A stretch of 64,000 nt of DNA from an uncultured Erythrobacter sp. (GCA_947502815.1 CANNBH010000001.1:1832818-1896817); one strand, 5' to 3'. Counted from the stretch's first letter, positions 1 to 8,969 are shown. Notes: generated by a model from the letters alone, not told the origin. Made by a program: numbers and translations.

Positions 1-76
1 CGATCACGCCACCAACGTGGCGGAAATGGTTCATTTCGCTGCGACCGGCACGTATCCTCCCGAAGAAGACCGATAA
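1..76 (+). CDS. phoU: PhoU, phosphate uptake regulator (C-terminal end only)
   Basis: The reading frame enters from the left edge and ends at TAA 74-76, giving 24 residues that start DHATNVAEMVHF. This matches the PhoU C-terminus, where a DHATNIAE-type motif closes the last helix of the second three-helix bundle. PhoU links the PstSCAB phosphate transporter to the PhoR kinase and keeps the Pho regulon off when phosphate is plentiful. The next gene downstream is phoB, 148 bases away on the same strand, which is the usual order and supports the call. Most of the gene lies outside the window, so the rest of the protein cannot be judged. Confidence 0.75.
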   Translation, partial: DHATNVAEMVHFAATGTYPPEEDR

Positions 77-224
77 ACGCCCCGACTGGCGGCGTTGGGC
101 GGATCCGTTCGCGGCATGCGGAAATTAGCGGGCGGCAATTTCATTAAACTGTAGCCCAATTGAAACATGGTCGCGAACGACCGCCTCGCAAGAGTAGTCG
201 GGGTGGGTTTTGAGGAATAGTGCT

Positions 225-914
225 ATGTCCGCTGCTAAGCTGCTGTTGGTCGAAGACGATCCAGCCCTTTCCGAATTGCTCGAATATCGTTTTCAGAACG
301 AAGGCTATAATGTTCGCTGCACTCGTGACGGCGACGAAGCCATGGTTCTTGCGAGAGAGGATGTGCCCGACCTCATTATCCTTGATTGGATGATAGAAGG
401 GACCAGCGGCATCGAAGTGTGTCGCCGCCTGCGCCGGGATAAGGCCACGGCGCATGTCCCCATCATCATGTTGACCGCCCGTGAGGCCGAGGATGATCGG
501 GTGCGCGGATTGGAAACCGGGGCGGATGATTATCTGACAAAGCCCTTCTCCCCTCGTGAATTGCTCGCGCGGGTTGCCGCGGTGATGCGCCGCATCCGCC
601 CTGCATTGGCCGGAGAAACGGTTGAGGTTGGCGACATCAAGTTGGATCCTGTCGCGCACAGGGTTCAACGGCGCGGTCGATCGCTGCAATTGGGGCCGAC
701 CGAATACCGCTTACTCAAATTCTTCATGGAGAGCCCAGGCCGCGTGTTTAGCCGTGGCCAATTGCTAGATGGCGTGTGGGGTACAGGCTCCGATATAGAG
801 TTGCGCACAGTGGATGTGCATATTCGCCGCCTGCGAAAGGCAATTGGCGTTGAGGGGACAAAGGACCCAATCCGCACTGTGCGATCTGCAGGCTACGCTC
901 TCGAAGCAGTCTAG
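225..914 (+). CDS. phoB: PhoB phosphate-regulon response regulator
   Basis: A 229-residue OmpR/PhoB-family regulator. The receiver domain (about 1-120) shows the acidic pair EDD near residue 10, phospho-acceptor Asp54 (IILDW) and the conserved Lys in TKPFSP. The winged-helix DNA-binding domain (about 130-229) carries the LGPTEYRLLKF and RTVDVHIRRLRKAI motifs typical of PhoB. When phosphorylated by PhoR it activates phosphate-starvation genes. The ATG at 225 was chosen because GAGGA at 212-216 lies 8 bases upstream; an in-frame TTG at 210 would add five residues without a better ribosome site. It follows phoU. Its stop overlaps the stop of the convergent extensin-like gene. Confidence 0.9.
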   Translation: MSAAKLLLVEDDPALSELLEYRFQNEGYNVRCTRDGDEAMVLAREDVPDLIILDWMIEGTSGIEVCRRLRRDKATAHVPIIMLTAREAEDDRVRGLETGADDYLTKPFSPRELLARVAAVMRRIRPALAGETVEVGDIKLDPVAHRVQRRGRSLQLGPTEYRLLKFFMESPGRVFSRGQLLDGVWGTGSDIELRTVDVHIRRLRKAIGVEGTKDPIRTVRSAGYALEAV

Positions 915-1663
915 CGGCACACCGTTGACCAGCGGTCCGTCTGGTCAAAGTGAAAATGATTCGCATGGGCCGCGTTGAAATCGGGCGAAAGCACCGTTGC
1001 AAACACCCCGCAGGCATCGTCACGAACGGCGCGCAGAAACCGCGCCTCTTTCGTGTCTCGTGACCAATCGTCCAACACACTGATCCGGCGGCCGTCCTCT
1101 AAGACAAAACCCGCGATATCAATGGCATTGGCGGTCGCGTGCTGGCTCCACCCGCCCGTGCCGCTCCCGCGCATTCGGCGGCAAGAATAGGCGCCCAAAT
1201 GTTCTATATGCGACAGTTCGGCACCCATGATTTCCCGCGCGGCGGGCACGACGCTTTTGGCGCGCCACAACTCCAACGCCGCGGCGACAGGGCACGTTGT
1301 CGGCGGGCTATCTGGCTCAATCGGAAACTCGGTCAGCTGAGTGCGATCTGGCCGCGCGCATGCACCCTCTCCCGATGCATCTTCAGCGGCGGGCAAGGCG
1401 CTGTAAGCGACTGCGCTCCGTTCCAATGCTCCCCGGCAGGCAGCGGCATCCCCTTTCAACGCGGCCAGCTTTGTCGCTGTGGCCATGCCGATGGGGTCGC
1501 GCAGGTCCAGCGGAGCAAGCGGGTTGTGCTCAGGGTGCCCCTCCAACCAAACCCATCCCGCAAATCCGAACAGGCACAAGACAGAAAAGAGGATCAAGCG
1601 GCGTTCAATCCGAAATCTGCTCACCTTGCGTGAGTTGCGAGAAGGCTTTCGTTTTTGAACCAT
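911..1663 (-). CDS. Extensin-like C-terminal domain protein, membrane-anchored
   Basis: A 250-residue protein with a basic N-terminus followed by one hydrophobic segment (about residues 24-42), so it is probably anchored in the inner membrane with the rest in the periplasm. The C-terminal half matches the bacterial extensin-like domain: a WSQHATANAIDIAGF block and an HANHFHFD block near the end. These His/Asp motifs resemble those of the metallopeptidase M15/VanY fold, so a peptidoglycan role is plausible but not shown. Conserved Cys residues are present. It starts 1 base after the dnaE2 stop on the same strand, so it is probably co-transcribed with the SOS polymerase. Confidence 0.82.
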   Translation of the reverse strand: MVQKRKPSRNSRKVSRFRIERRLILFSVLCLFGFAGWVWLEGHPEHNPLAPLDLRDPIGMATATKLAALKGDAAACRGALERSAVAYSALPAAEDASGEGACARPDRTQLTEFPIEPDSPPTTCPVAAALELWRAKSVVPAAREIMGAELSHIEHLGAYSCRRMRGSGTGGWSQHATANAIDIAGFVLEDGRRISVLDDWSRDTKEARFLRAVRDDACGVFATVLSPDFNAAHANHFHFDQTDRWSTVCR

Positions 1664-1664
1664 A

Positions 1665-4600
1665 TTAGTGAAAATCCCGAGACTTTGGGATTATGCGGTG
1701 GTTGCGCGGATGGCCAGTCACATTTGGAATTTCATCAATAAGATCACGCACACTCAAAGGTTCTTTCGCTTTCGGCGGCCTTCGTCCGTTCATCGGGGCG
1801 CTTATGTGATCGGCGCGTGCGGTCGGCGCGTTCAACATGTCATCGGACAAGGCATACAGTTGATCGCTCGCATCGGTCATATGCTGCGCGATGACATGGA
1901 TCACCTCATCATCATATTCGACCCGCCCGCGCACTTCCATCAACCGGGCGCCCATCACAACGCGGCGCTGTTTCTCTTTCAGATCAGGCCACACGACAAG
2001 GTTCACCACACCTGTTTCATCCTCAAGAGTGATAAAGCACACCCCCTTTGCGCTGCCGGGACGCTGGCGGATCAACACGACGCCCGCGACCTGAACCATG
2101 CTGCGGTATTTGCGGTCGCGTAGGTCGCAGGCTCGCACAAAGCCGCGCTCTGCCAATTGCGGGCGAAGGAATGCCAGAGGATGCGCTTTGAGGCTGAGGC
2201 GCGTGGTTTGATAATCGGCGACCACTTCCTCGCTCATCGGCATAACCGGCAATTTGGTTTGTGCCCGCTCTGCCCCTTCGTCGCGTTCCGCCGCCGCCCG
2301 GAATAACGGAAGGTCAGGCCCGGCAATCAAACTGCGCGCGTCCCATAGGGCCTGACGCCGCGATATATCCATCGAGGCAAAGCAGTCCGCGCTGGCAAGC
2401 CGTTCAATATGCGCAGGGGACAGACCGGCGCGCTCACGCAATTGCCCCACATCTTGATACGCGCCGTTCTCAATGCGCTCATCAATCAATTGTGCTGCGA
2501 TATGTTCATGCAGGCCATCCACCTGACGCAGGCCAAGCCGCAGGGCGATGTGACGGTCGAAACGTCCCGTTTCCGCATCACCGCCTGCGCCCGCCTCCTC
2601 CAGCGTGCAATCCCACTCGCTGTGGTTCACATCCGCTGGCAACACCTCCACACCGTGTTCGCGTGCATCGCGGACAATTTGCGCCGGCGCGTAAAAACCC
2701 ATTGGCTGAGAATTCAGCAGTGCCGCAGCAAAAGCCGCCGGAAAATGGCATTTGAGCCAACTCGACACATAGACCAGATGCGCAAACGACGCCGCGTGAC
2801 TTTCGGGAAAACCATACTCGCCAAAGCCGCGAATTTGATTGAAGCACCTTTCCGCAAAGTCGGGATCATAACCGCGTCGCACCATCCGCCCGATCATCAT
2901 ATCCTGCAATTCGTCGACCATGCCGCGCGATCGGAAAGTCGCCATGGCTTTGCGCAGGCGGTTCGCTTCGAGACTGCTAAATTTGGCCGCATCCAGCGCG
3001 ATCTTCATCGCCTGCTCCTGAAAGATCGGGACGCCTAAAGTCCGTCCCAAAATGCTCGACAATTCATCAGGCGGTCCATGCGCTGGGGATGGCGCGGGTA
3101 TCTGCACCGGTTCCGCACCTCGGCGGCGTTTGAGATAGGGATGCACCATATCTCCCTGAATCGGACCGGGGCGCACAATCGCGACCTGAATCACAAGGTC
3201 ATAAAATTCGCGCGGTCGCAGGCGTGGCAGCATGTTCATCTGCGCCCGGCTCTCCACCTGAAACACTCCCAGAGAATCCCCCTTGCGCAGCATCGCATAG
3301 GTTTCCGGATCCTCGCGCGGCACCGTGGCGAGGGTCAAGCGGCGATCGTGGTGATCCTCCAGCAGGTCGAGGCACTTTTTGATGCATGTCAGCATGCCCA
3401 GCGCCAGCACATCGACTTTGAGGATGCCCAGCGCCTCAATATCGTCTTTGTCCCACTCAATGAAACTGCGATCCGGCATGGCGCCATTGCCGATCGGCAC
3501 AGTCTCCGTCAGCGCGCCTTGCGTCAGGATAAAGCCGCCGACATGCTGTGAGAGATGGCGCGGCATTCCGATCATCTGCTCAGTCAACTTTAGGACGCGG
3601 CGCAAATGCGGATCGGACAGGTCCATGCCGATATCTTCGACATGCGCCTCTCCGATAGATCGCCCCATCCCGCCCCAAACTGTGCGCGCAAGCGAGCTGG
3701 TTACATCCTCTGACAGGCCCATCACTTTGCCCACTTCGCGGATCGCCATGCGCGGGCGGTAATGAATGACAGTCGCGGTCAGGCCCGCGCGGTGACGGCC
3801 ATATTTCTTGTAAATATGCTGGATCACCTCTTCGCGTCGCTCATGCTCAAAATCGACATCAATATCAGGCGGTTCTTTGCGCTCTTCGGAAATAAAGCGA
3901 TCAAACAGCAATTGATGTTTGGCCGGGTCGACGCTGGTGATTTCAAGGCAATAGCAAACAGCAGAATTGGCCGCAGAGCCGCGCCCTTGGCACAGGATCG
4001 GTGGTTCGACGCTGCGGGCGAAATCGACAATGTCTTTGATGGTGAGGAAATACCGCGCGAGGGCAAGTTTGGCGATCAATGCCAGTTCGCGTTCCAGCGT
4101 GTCATTAACGCTGTCTGGTACACCTTCAGGATACCGCCGCTGCGCCCCATTCCATGTTTCAACCTCCAAATATTCCTGCGGGGCCATACCGTCAGGATAG
4201 ATTTCGTCGGGATATTCATAACGCAGCTCATCAAGGCTGAAATCGCAATTGTCCGCCACATCGCGCGCGGCCTGGATTGCGCGGGGCCAGCGTTCAAACA
4301 GGCGGCACATGGCCTGCGGTGATTTCAGATGTCTTTCAGAATTTGGGTGGAGCAGATGGCCTGCCTCCGCCACGGTCGTCTTGTTCGCTATCGCGGTCAT
4401 CACATCATGCAAGGGACGACGTTCGGGCGCGTGGTAATGCACATCATTGGTGGCCAACAGCGTCAAACCATTCGCGCGCGCCAAAGCATCAAGCCGGTCG
4501 ATCCGCGCAATATCATCGCCCCGATAAAGATAGCTTGCCGCGCAATGCTGCAATGTCGGCAGGCCGCGCGTCAGATGCGGCAACAAATCTGGCAACGCCC

Positions 4601-5156
4601 CCGTCACATCACCGCCCAGATCGCTGCCGTCCAATGCCACGACATTGTTCGCCCAGGCGGGAATGGTGAAGCGCGCATCCAGATCCGCTGGTGGGATCAG
4701 GATCAATTGCACGCCTTGCGAATGATCAGCCAGCATTGAGAGGCTGATTTCACACACGCCCTTTTCCTGCCATTCACCCGATAGGGTCTGCATCCGGCCG
4801 GCGCTGATCAGGCGGCACAGGCGGCCATAGGCGGCGCGGTCGCGCGGGTATGCGAGGAAAGCGAGACCTTCGCTGGTTTCGATCCGGCAACCAATCACAG
4901 GCCTCAGTTTGAGCGTCGTCGCCTCTGTATGCACACGCACCACACCGGCAAAACTGTTCGCATCGGCAATTCCAACCGCGTCATAACCCAGTGCGTGGGC
5001 CGTCATCGTAAGGTCAACCGCATCAGAGGCACCGCGCAGAAAACTGAAACAGCTGACCAGCCCCAATTCCACGAACGGCGCGCGCGGTGGGGCTTCGATC
5101 AGATCGAGATCAATGTTCAGCGTGCGCTTGTCCGGGGTAAGCGGAGCATCAGGCAT
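1665..5156 (-). CDS. dnaE2: Error-prone DNA polymerase DnaE2
   Basis: A 1163-residue C-family polymerase alpha subunit of the DnaE2 type, the catalytic subunit of the SOS mutasome that bypasses lesions with ImuA and ImuB. An N-terminal PHP domain starts at FVELGLVSCFSFLRGAS (about 28-44). The palm carries CQGRGSAANSAVCYCLEITSVDP (about 389-411), the catalytic pair in PDIDVDF (Asp431, Asp433) and the third acid in KVDVLALGML (Asp582). A C-terminal OB fold is seen around VAGVVLIRQRPGSAKG. A strong GGAGGT lies 6 bases before the ATG. A LexA box sits upstream at 5313-5327. It is separated from imuA-imuB by about 1.4 kb, whereas many genomes keep imuA-imuB-dnaE2 contiguous. Confidence 0.95.
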   Translation of the reverse strand: MPDAPLTPDKRTLNIDLDLIEAPPRAPFVELGLVSCFSFLRGASDAVDLTMTAHALGYDAVGIADANSFAGVVRVHTEATTLKLRPVIGCRIETSEGLAFLAYPRDRAAYGRLCRLISAGRMQTLSGEWQEKGVCEISLSMLADHSQGVQLILIPPADLDARFTIPAWANNVVALDGSDLGGDVTGALPDLLPHLTRGLPTLQHCAASYLYRGDDIARIDRLDALARANGLTLLATNDVHYHAPERRPLHDVMTAIANKTTVAEAGHLLHPNSERHLKSPQAMCRLFERWPRAIQAARDVADNCDFSLDELRYEYPDEIYPDGMAPQEYLEVETWNGAQRRYPEGVPDSVNDTLERELALIAKLALARYFLTIKDIVDFARSVEPPILCQGRGSAANSAVCYCLEITSVDPAKHQLLFDRFISEERKEPPDIDVDFEHERREEVIQHIYKKYGRHRAGLTATVIHYRPRMAIREVGKVMGLSEDVTSSLARTVWGGMGRSIGEAHVEDIGMDLSDPHLRRVLKLTEQMIGMPRHLSQHVGGFILTQGALTETVPIGNGAMPDRSFIEWDKDDIEALGILKVDVLALGMLTCIKKCLDLLEDHHDRRLTLATVPREDPETYAMLRKGDSLGVFQVESRAQMNMLPRLRPREFYDLVIQVAIVRPGPIQGDMVHPYLKRRRGAEPVQIPAPSPAHGPPDELSSILGRTLGVPIFQEQAMKIALDAAKFSSLEANRLRKAMATFRSRGMVDELQDMMIGRMVRRGYDPDFAERCFNQIRGFGEYGFPESHAASFAHLVYVSSWLKCHFPAAFAAALLNSQPMGFYAPAQIVRDAREHGVEVLPADVNHSEWDCTLEEAGAGGDAETGRFDRHIALRLGLRQVDGLHEHIAAQLIDERIENGAYQDVGQLRERAGLSPAHIERLASADCFASMDISRRQALWDARSLIAGPDLPLFRAAAERDEGAERAQTKLPVMPMSEEVVADYQTTRLSLKAHPLAFLRPQLAERGFVRACDLRDRKYRSMVQVAGVVLIRQRPGSAKGVCFITLEDETGVVNLVVWPDLKEKQRRVVMGARLMEVRGRVEYDDEVIHVIAQHMTDASDQLYALSDDMLNAPTARADHISAPMNGRRPPKAKEPLSVRDLIDEIPNVTGHPRNHRIIPKSRDFH

Positions 5157-5298
5157 ATTGCACCTCCCCTGCGGACAGGCCTGTCTTCATCGTAAACAGA
5201 CCGCGCGCAGGTAGGTCACGCACAGGCAGGGCTGCCTGCTGCACACATGCCACATCTGCTATGGCCAAGAGCGTCTGTTTGAACGGTTGTTGAGCCAT
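5149..5298 (-). CDS. Possible 49-residue leader ORF overlapping the dnaE2 start
   Basis: This short ORF starts at ATG 5298 (MAQQPFKQTLLAIADVACVQ) and ends at TGA 5151-5149, overlapping the first 8 bases of dnaE2 in another frame. It fills exactly the space between the LexA box and dnaE2, which suggests a translationally coupled leader. No family is recognised. There is no clear ribosome site before it, and the LexA box lies so close (15 bases) that the transcript might begin near or inside its start. It may be chance; comparison with relatives would decide. Confidence 0.35.
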   Translation of the reverse strand: MAQQPFKQTLLAIADVACVQQAALPVRDLPARGLFTMKTGLSAGEVQYA

Positions 5299-5312
5299 TG
5301 GAACATCTTTAT

Positions 5313-5327
5313 GTTCTTCATATGTTC
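5313..5327 (-). promoter_or_regulatory. LexA (SOS) box for dnaE2
   Basis: The plus strand reads GTTC-TTCATAT-GTTC, a perfect match to the alphaproteobacterial LexA site GTTC-N7-GTTC. It lies upstream of dnaE2 and its short leader ORF on the minus strand. LexA would repress dnaE2, and probably the extensin-like gene behind it, until DNA damage. The same arrangement occurs before imuA. Confidence 0.85.
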
Positions 5328-5506
5328 CACCTCCTCAATTTCCAAATGCAAATAGTGCAATTAAGTGGGAACCGCTCACACAGTGAAACATTATCACACC
5401 ACGGACCGGGCCCTCTGGCGAGCAATCCTGCTCGTGATGTCGGACGTAACCATGGCCATGCGCCATCGAATTTCAGGGGCAAGTGCCCCGCGCAAGGGAG
5501 TACGAA

Positions 5507-6067
5507 ATGAACAAGTTTATGATTTTGCCTGTGATCGGCGTTAGTGCCCTCACTCTTGCCGCTTGCGATAGCGCGGCGACCGACACAGCCACCGCAAACC
5601 CCATCACCGAAACCGAAGTTGAAGCGGCGCAGATCGCTTGGGGCGAAGGTATTGTCGCGATCGGTCAGGTCTTTACCGCAGAAGGCGATTTCAGCGCGCG
5701 CGCAGCGGAACACATCGCAACGCATTATGCATACGGCGATGACGCAACGATCCTGTTCAAGCCAACTTTGGCGTCCGAAGATCAATTCCGTGAAACCACA
5801 GAAGAAGCGCTTAGCTACTTCGTCGGCACCGAAGGCACCGAAGATGGCGGCTTTGCCATCGCGCCGTACACCGCTGTTCGTTGGGAAAACAATGGCACTG
5901 TAATCGACGAAGACGGCGACATGGCAGTGGCCATGGGCAATTATTTCTTCACCGGCACTGACGGCAACGAAACCAAGGTGGAATATTCTTTCGCCTATGA
6001 AAAAGACGATGCTGGCGATCTGAAGATCGTTTTGCACCACTCTTCTTTGCCGTTCAGCCCTAACTGA
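5507..6067 (+). CDS. Small lipoprotein, NTF2/SnoaL-like
   Basis: A 186-residue protein with a type II signal peptide: MNKF, a hydrophobic stretch and a lipobox LAAC, with the lipidated Cys at about residue 20. The mature part (AQIAWGEGIVAIGQ..., then VEYSFAYEKDDAGDLKIVLHHSS) has the length and ending seen in SnoaL/NTF2-like calcium/calmodulin kinase II association-type folds, in which a beta-sheet cone forms a pocket. The exact role is unknown. The start at 5507 was chosen for AAGGGAG 7 bases upstream; the upstream in-frame start at 5483 would spoil the signal peptide. It is a single gene facing the PilZ gene, and a terminator follows at 6091. Confidence 0.75.
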   Translation: MNKFMILPVIGVSALTLAACDSAATDTATANPITETEVEAAQIAWGEGIVAIGQVFTAEGDFSARAAEHIATHYAYGDDATILFKPTLASEDQFRETTEEALSYFVGTEGTEDGGFAIAPYTAVRWENNGTVIDEDGDMAVAMGNYFFTGTDGNETKVEYSFAYEKDDAGDLKIVLHHSSLPFSPN

Positions 6068-6090
6068 TCTGCAATTGATTTAAGGAAAAG

Positions 6091-6119
6091 GGGTCAGGGC
6101 GCTGCTCTGGCCCTTTTTT
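6091..6119 (+). terminator. Rho-independent terminator after the lipoprotein gene
   Basis: GGGTCAG (6091-6097) pairs with CTGGCCC (6107-6113), one pair being a G-T wobble, and a run of six T follows at 6114-6119. It lies 24 bases after the stop codon of the lipoprotein gene. Confidence 0.8.
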
Positions 6120-6141
6120 CATACTGTCTGGTCTCGATTGA

Positions 6142-6477
6142 TCAGATGCGGTGAAAGCGTTGTTTCTCAGGGTTGAGATCGGCTGCATCCATCGCGCAAA
6201 GGTGATCGAGCACAGCTGCATGCATTTCGCCTTCGAATGCCACCCCGGCAAATCGGTTTTCGACCCAGACGATGATACCCAAAGGCGCGTTGATACCGCC
6301 AATTTTCATCGTCACGCGGTCACCAACTTGGGCAAAGCCGTTGCTGCCCTTAATCTTACAGCCCCGCTCGGAAATATCGATCATATCGACATAAACCACG
6401 CGCGAGCGCACACGGCTTTTCACCATCAGGCCAAGAGGTCGGCGCTGTGCCTCGCGACTGGTCGTGTATCCCTGCAT
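6142..6477 (-). CDS. PilZ domain protein, probable c-di-GMP receptor
   Basis: A compact PilZ protein of 111 residues from ATG 6477. The N-terminal RR pair (REAQRRPLGL) followed by DISERGCKI matches the RxxxR ... D/NxSxxG signature that binds cyclic di-GMP, and a GIIVWVENRFAGVAFE strand block completes the beta barrel. Such stand-alone PilZ proteins are adaptors that pass the second messenger to motility, cellulose or other surface functions; the partner cannot be told here. An upstream in-frame TTG at 6507 would add 10 residues. It lies between the two SOS units, on the same strand as imuB, whose stop is 94 bases upstream of this start. No LexA box is visible directly in front of it. Confidence 0.8.
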   Translation of the reverse strand: MQGYTTSREAQRRPLGLMVKSRVRSRVVYVDMIDISERGCKIKGSNGFAQVGDRVTMKIGGINAPLGIIVWVENRFAGVAFEGEMHAAVLDHLCAMDAADLNPEKQRFHRI

Positions 6478-6571
6478 AAGGAGCGTTTCGCACAAACTTG
6501 TAAACAAACCTTAACCGCGCAGGTAAACAGGAATTAACCACACGGCGGGACGCTCTTTTGGCGCATTATTG

Positions 6572-8239
6572 TCACGCCAACAGCCCTTGCAAAAACCAAT
6601 CCGGCATGCCGCCGCGGCCATCACCAGACACACCATGGCGGTAAATCCAATAGCGCCGCCCTTCAGCATCTTCGATCCGGTAATAATCGCGCAGGCGCAC
6701 AGTGGATTTTTGCCTCCACCATTCCGGGGCAATACGTTCTGGGCCTTCCACGCGGACAACTTCGTGCACATTTCCGCGCCAACGAAAGCGTTGGGGATAG
6801 CCATCAGGAGAGGCATAAAGAACCGCCACCCTTTCTGCTTTATCCAGCAATTTCAAAGGTCTTGCACGGGGTTCTGCGACATTTTGTAAAACAGGTTCGG
6901 GGTCGAGCGGTGGCTGCCATCTTTGCGCACGTTCAGGCAGGTGGCTTGCATGCGGAACCGGGCGTCGCACCGCGCCCGGGCCCAACCTCACGCTCAACCG
7001 GTCAAGGCACGCCGCCAAAGAGGTGCCGTGCCGTTCTGTTGCTTCCTCCACATCCTTCTGCGCAATATCGAGCGGTTCAGCCCAGCTCGCGTAAAGCCGC
7101 ACAGTTTCGATCCCAAACCCTGCATCGATATCCTCGAGCTTATCGGCAAACAGCCGGGTGATATGGGCCGGTTCCCGCGTGGCAGCGGCGAGTTCAAGCC
7201 GCCGCACAATCACTTCGCCATCGACTCGCCATAGGCCCAGCTCAAGCCGCCGCGCGCCCTCGCCTCGCCCTTCCAATTCGCGCGCCATATCGGCGGCCAG
7301 ATCGGTGAGCACTTGATCCAACAGCGCACGGTGGCGCAGCGGCTCCATCAATCGGCGCTGAACCAGAGGCATCTGCCGCACAACAATGGGGAGCAAAGGT
7401 TCGGGCACACGGCCCAATATCTGATCAAGCCGGACAAGCGGATTGGCGGAAGGGGATTTGCGATTGCGAAACCGCCGGTGCAGCGCGTCTCTGGCAGCGG
7501 CTTCAGATCGGTTGATCGCGCCCTTTGCGATATCGGCAAGGTCGCCGAGCCGCTTTAACCCCAAACGGCGCAGCACCGTCAAAACGTCGCTATCAAGCCG
7601 GAGCGCAGCAACAGGCAGATCGCCAAGGTGGCGCATCGCGTCTTCTTGACCATTAAGGATCGCGCGAGCGGGTCCGAAATGGGCCAGCGCCCATGCCGCA
7701 CCCGCTGTTGGTGCAATCGCACTGCGCACTGCCAATTTGCGCTGCGCAAAAGCGGCCTCAACATCAGCCAGCAAGCGCCGCTCTCCGCCAAACAAATGCG
7801 CCGCCGCGGTGATGTCTATGAGCACCCCATCCGGCGGATCAAGCGCGCTCCACGGTCCCCATTGCTGCGCCCAGATGGCAAGCTTTTCCAAAAAGGCGAG
7901 ATCGCCCGCTGGGTCTGCCGGAGCGGTTTGAATCTGCGGGCACAGCGTGCGGGCATCGGCCAGCATCATGCCCACCTTTGCACCGGCCTGCGCCCCGGCT
8001 GTATTCACCGCATCAATGCGCGGGCCGTGGGCTGTTTCGGTGATGAGGACGGTGGGATCGGCGTCTGCGCCCTCGCCCGCTTCAAGCTCTTGCGACAGCC
8101 GCCAACGATCGACCGACAGTCGGGCGCACCAAATAGCCAATATTCTGCGCCCTTGATCGTGACTGGCCCCTCGATCTTGGCGTGCTGGCTGCGGGCCGGG
8201 TTTGGTCGGGTGGGTTTGCTGATAAGCGTCCGTCTTCAT
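6572..8239 (-). CDS. imuB: ImuB, inactive Y-family polymerase of the SOS mutasome
   Basis: A 555-residue Y-family DNA polymerase homologue. The ImuB core begins at RRILAIWCARLSVDRWR (about residue 31) and includes PDGVLIDITAAAHLFGGE (about 140-157), the ImuB form of the Y-family motif in which the catalytic acids are missing. ImuB is therefore known as a non-catalytic hub that tethers DnaE2 and the beta clamp rather than a polymerase. A helix-hairpin-helix thumb and little finger follow; the C-terminus (RDYYRIEDAEGRRYWIYRHG) is typical of the family. The first 30 residues overlap the 3' end of imuA by 158 bases in another frame, so the true start may lie slightly further in, near the core. 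Confidence 0.92.
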   Translation of the reverse strand: MKTDAYQQTHPTKPGPQPARQDRGASHDQGRRILAIWCARLSVDRWRLSQELEAGEGADADPTVLITETAHGPRIDAVNTAGAQAGAKVGMMLADARTLCPQIQTAPADPAGDLAFLEKLAIWAQQWGPWSALDPPDGVLIDITAAAHLFGGERRLLADVEAAFAQRKLAVRSAIAPTAGAAWALAHFGPARAILNGQEDAMRHLGDLPVAALRLDSDVLTVLRRLGLKRLGDLADIAKGAINRSEAAARDALHRRFRNRKSPSANPLVRLDQILGRVPEPLLPIVVRQMPLVQRRLMEPLRHRALLDQVLTDLAADMARELEGRGEGARRLELGLWRVDGEVIVRRLELAAATREPAHITRLFADKLEDIDAGFGIETVRLYASWAEPLDIAQKDVEEATERHGTSLAACLDRLSVRLGPGAVRRPVPHASHLPERAQRWQPPLDPEPVLQNVAEPRARPLKLLDKAERVAVLYASPDGYPQRFRWRGNVHEVVRVEGPERIAPEWWRQKSTVRLRDYYRIEDAEGRRYWIYRHGVSGDGRGGMPDWFLQGLLA

Positions 8240-8969
8240 TGCTCAAAATCCATTTCCCAGGAGCGTGGCTGCGCGCGCGGAACAGCTCCGCTTTCCACGC
8301 TGGCGCACCGGGCGCATCGCTGTTCCAGAGCGGCGGCGATGAGGGGGCCGATTTCGCCCGCCAGCGCATCCGGGCTGAGGATAAGTCCGCCTCCGCCTCC
8401 AATCGCACCAGCCACAACGCGGTCCCTTGTTTCTGTGCTGTTAGGCTGAGCCGCCGTGATGCAGTAAAACCGAACGCGCGCGGATTGCCCATGATCTCTC
8501 CAATCACGCAGGCAAAATCGCGGCACTTCAACCCTTCCTCCAACGCAAATAAGGCGTCTTCGGGAGTGGCCGTTTCGACATGGATTAAACGGTCGCGCAG
8601 ATCCCGCGGCAACCCATATGCGCAGGGCCTCCCACCGCGGGCCACCGCGCGTTTATCCTGCACCCACAATATCTGACGGCGATCATTGGCTTCTGCCAGA
8701 GAGTCCGCGCTTTGCCCCGCAACACGCAGCGCATCCCGCGCCAGCGCCAGCGCCAGCGCCGCCCCGCTCGCCTCCGATGCGCTTGCAAAAATCTCGCTAT
8801 GCAGCGGTTGATCAGCAAGGCCGGGGTGCCAGCGCCCATCTTGCGGTTTGGGCAATGTGAAGGTGTCATTGGCGGACACACGCACCGCACCGCCCTCCTC
8901 TTGAACTGGGGAGAGAATGGACAAAGCGTTGAGCGTTTTCACGCTGGAAGGAAGAGCAGAACTTTTCAT
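8082..8969 (-). CDS. imuA: ImuA, SOS mutagenesis protein
   Basis: A degenerate RecA-like protein of about 295 residues. Family blocks are visible: SEIFASASEASGAALALALA, QILWVQDKRAVARGGRPCAYG, a DALFALEEGLKCRDFACVIGEI block and the FTASRRLSLTAQKQGTALWLVR block. ImuA is thought to remodel RecA and recruit ImuB and DnaE2. The ATG at 8969 is preferred. The reading frame is open to 9023, but the LexA box (9006-9020) would then lie inside the coding sequence. A clear Shine-Dalgarno is not seen at either start. The C-terminal 50 residues are poor in recognisable family motifs and overlap imuB. Confidence 0.85.
   Translation of the reverse strand: MKSSALPSSVKTLNALSILSPVQEEGGAVRVSANDTFTLPKPQDGRWHPGLADQPLHSEIFASASEASGAALALALARDALRVAGQSADSLAEANDRRQILWVQDKRAVARGGRPCAYGLPRDLRDRLIHVETATPEDALFALEEGLKCRDFACVIGEIMGNPRAFGFTASRRLSLTAQKQGTALWLVRLEAEADLSSARMRWRAKSAPSSPPLWNSDAPGAPAWKAELFRARSHAPGKWILSNEDGRLSANPPDQTRPAASTPRSRGQSRSRAQNIGYLVRPTVGRSLAAVARA

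Noticed and set aside
5318..6040. Open frame of 240 codons on the minus strand opposite the small lipoprotein gene
   Set aside because: It is the shadow of the plus-strand gene, which has a lipobox, a ribosome site and a terminator. The minus frame shows no motifs.
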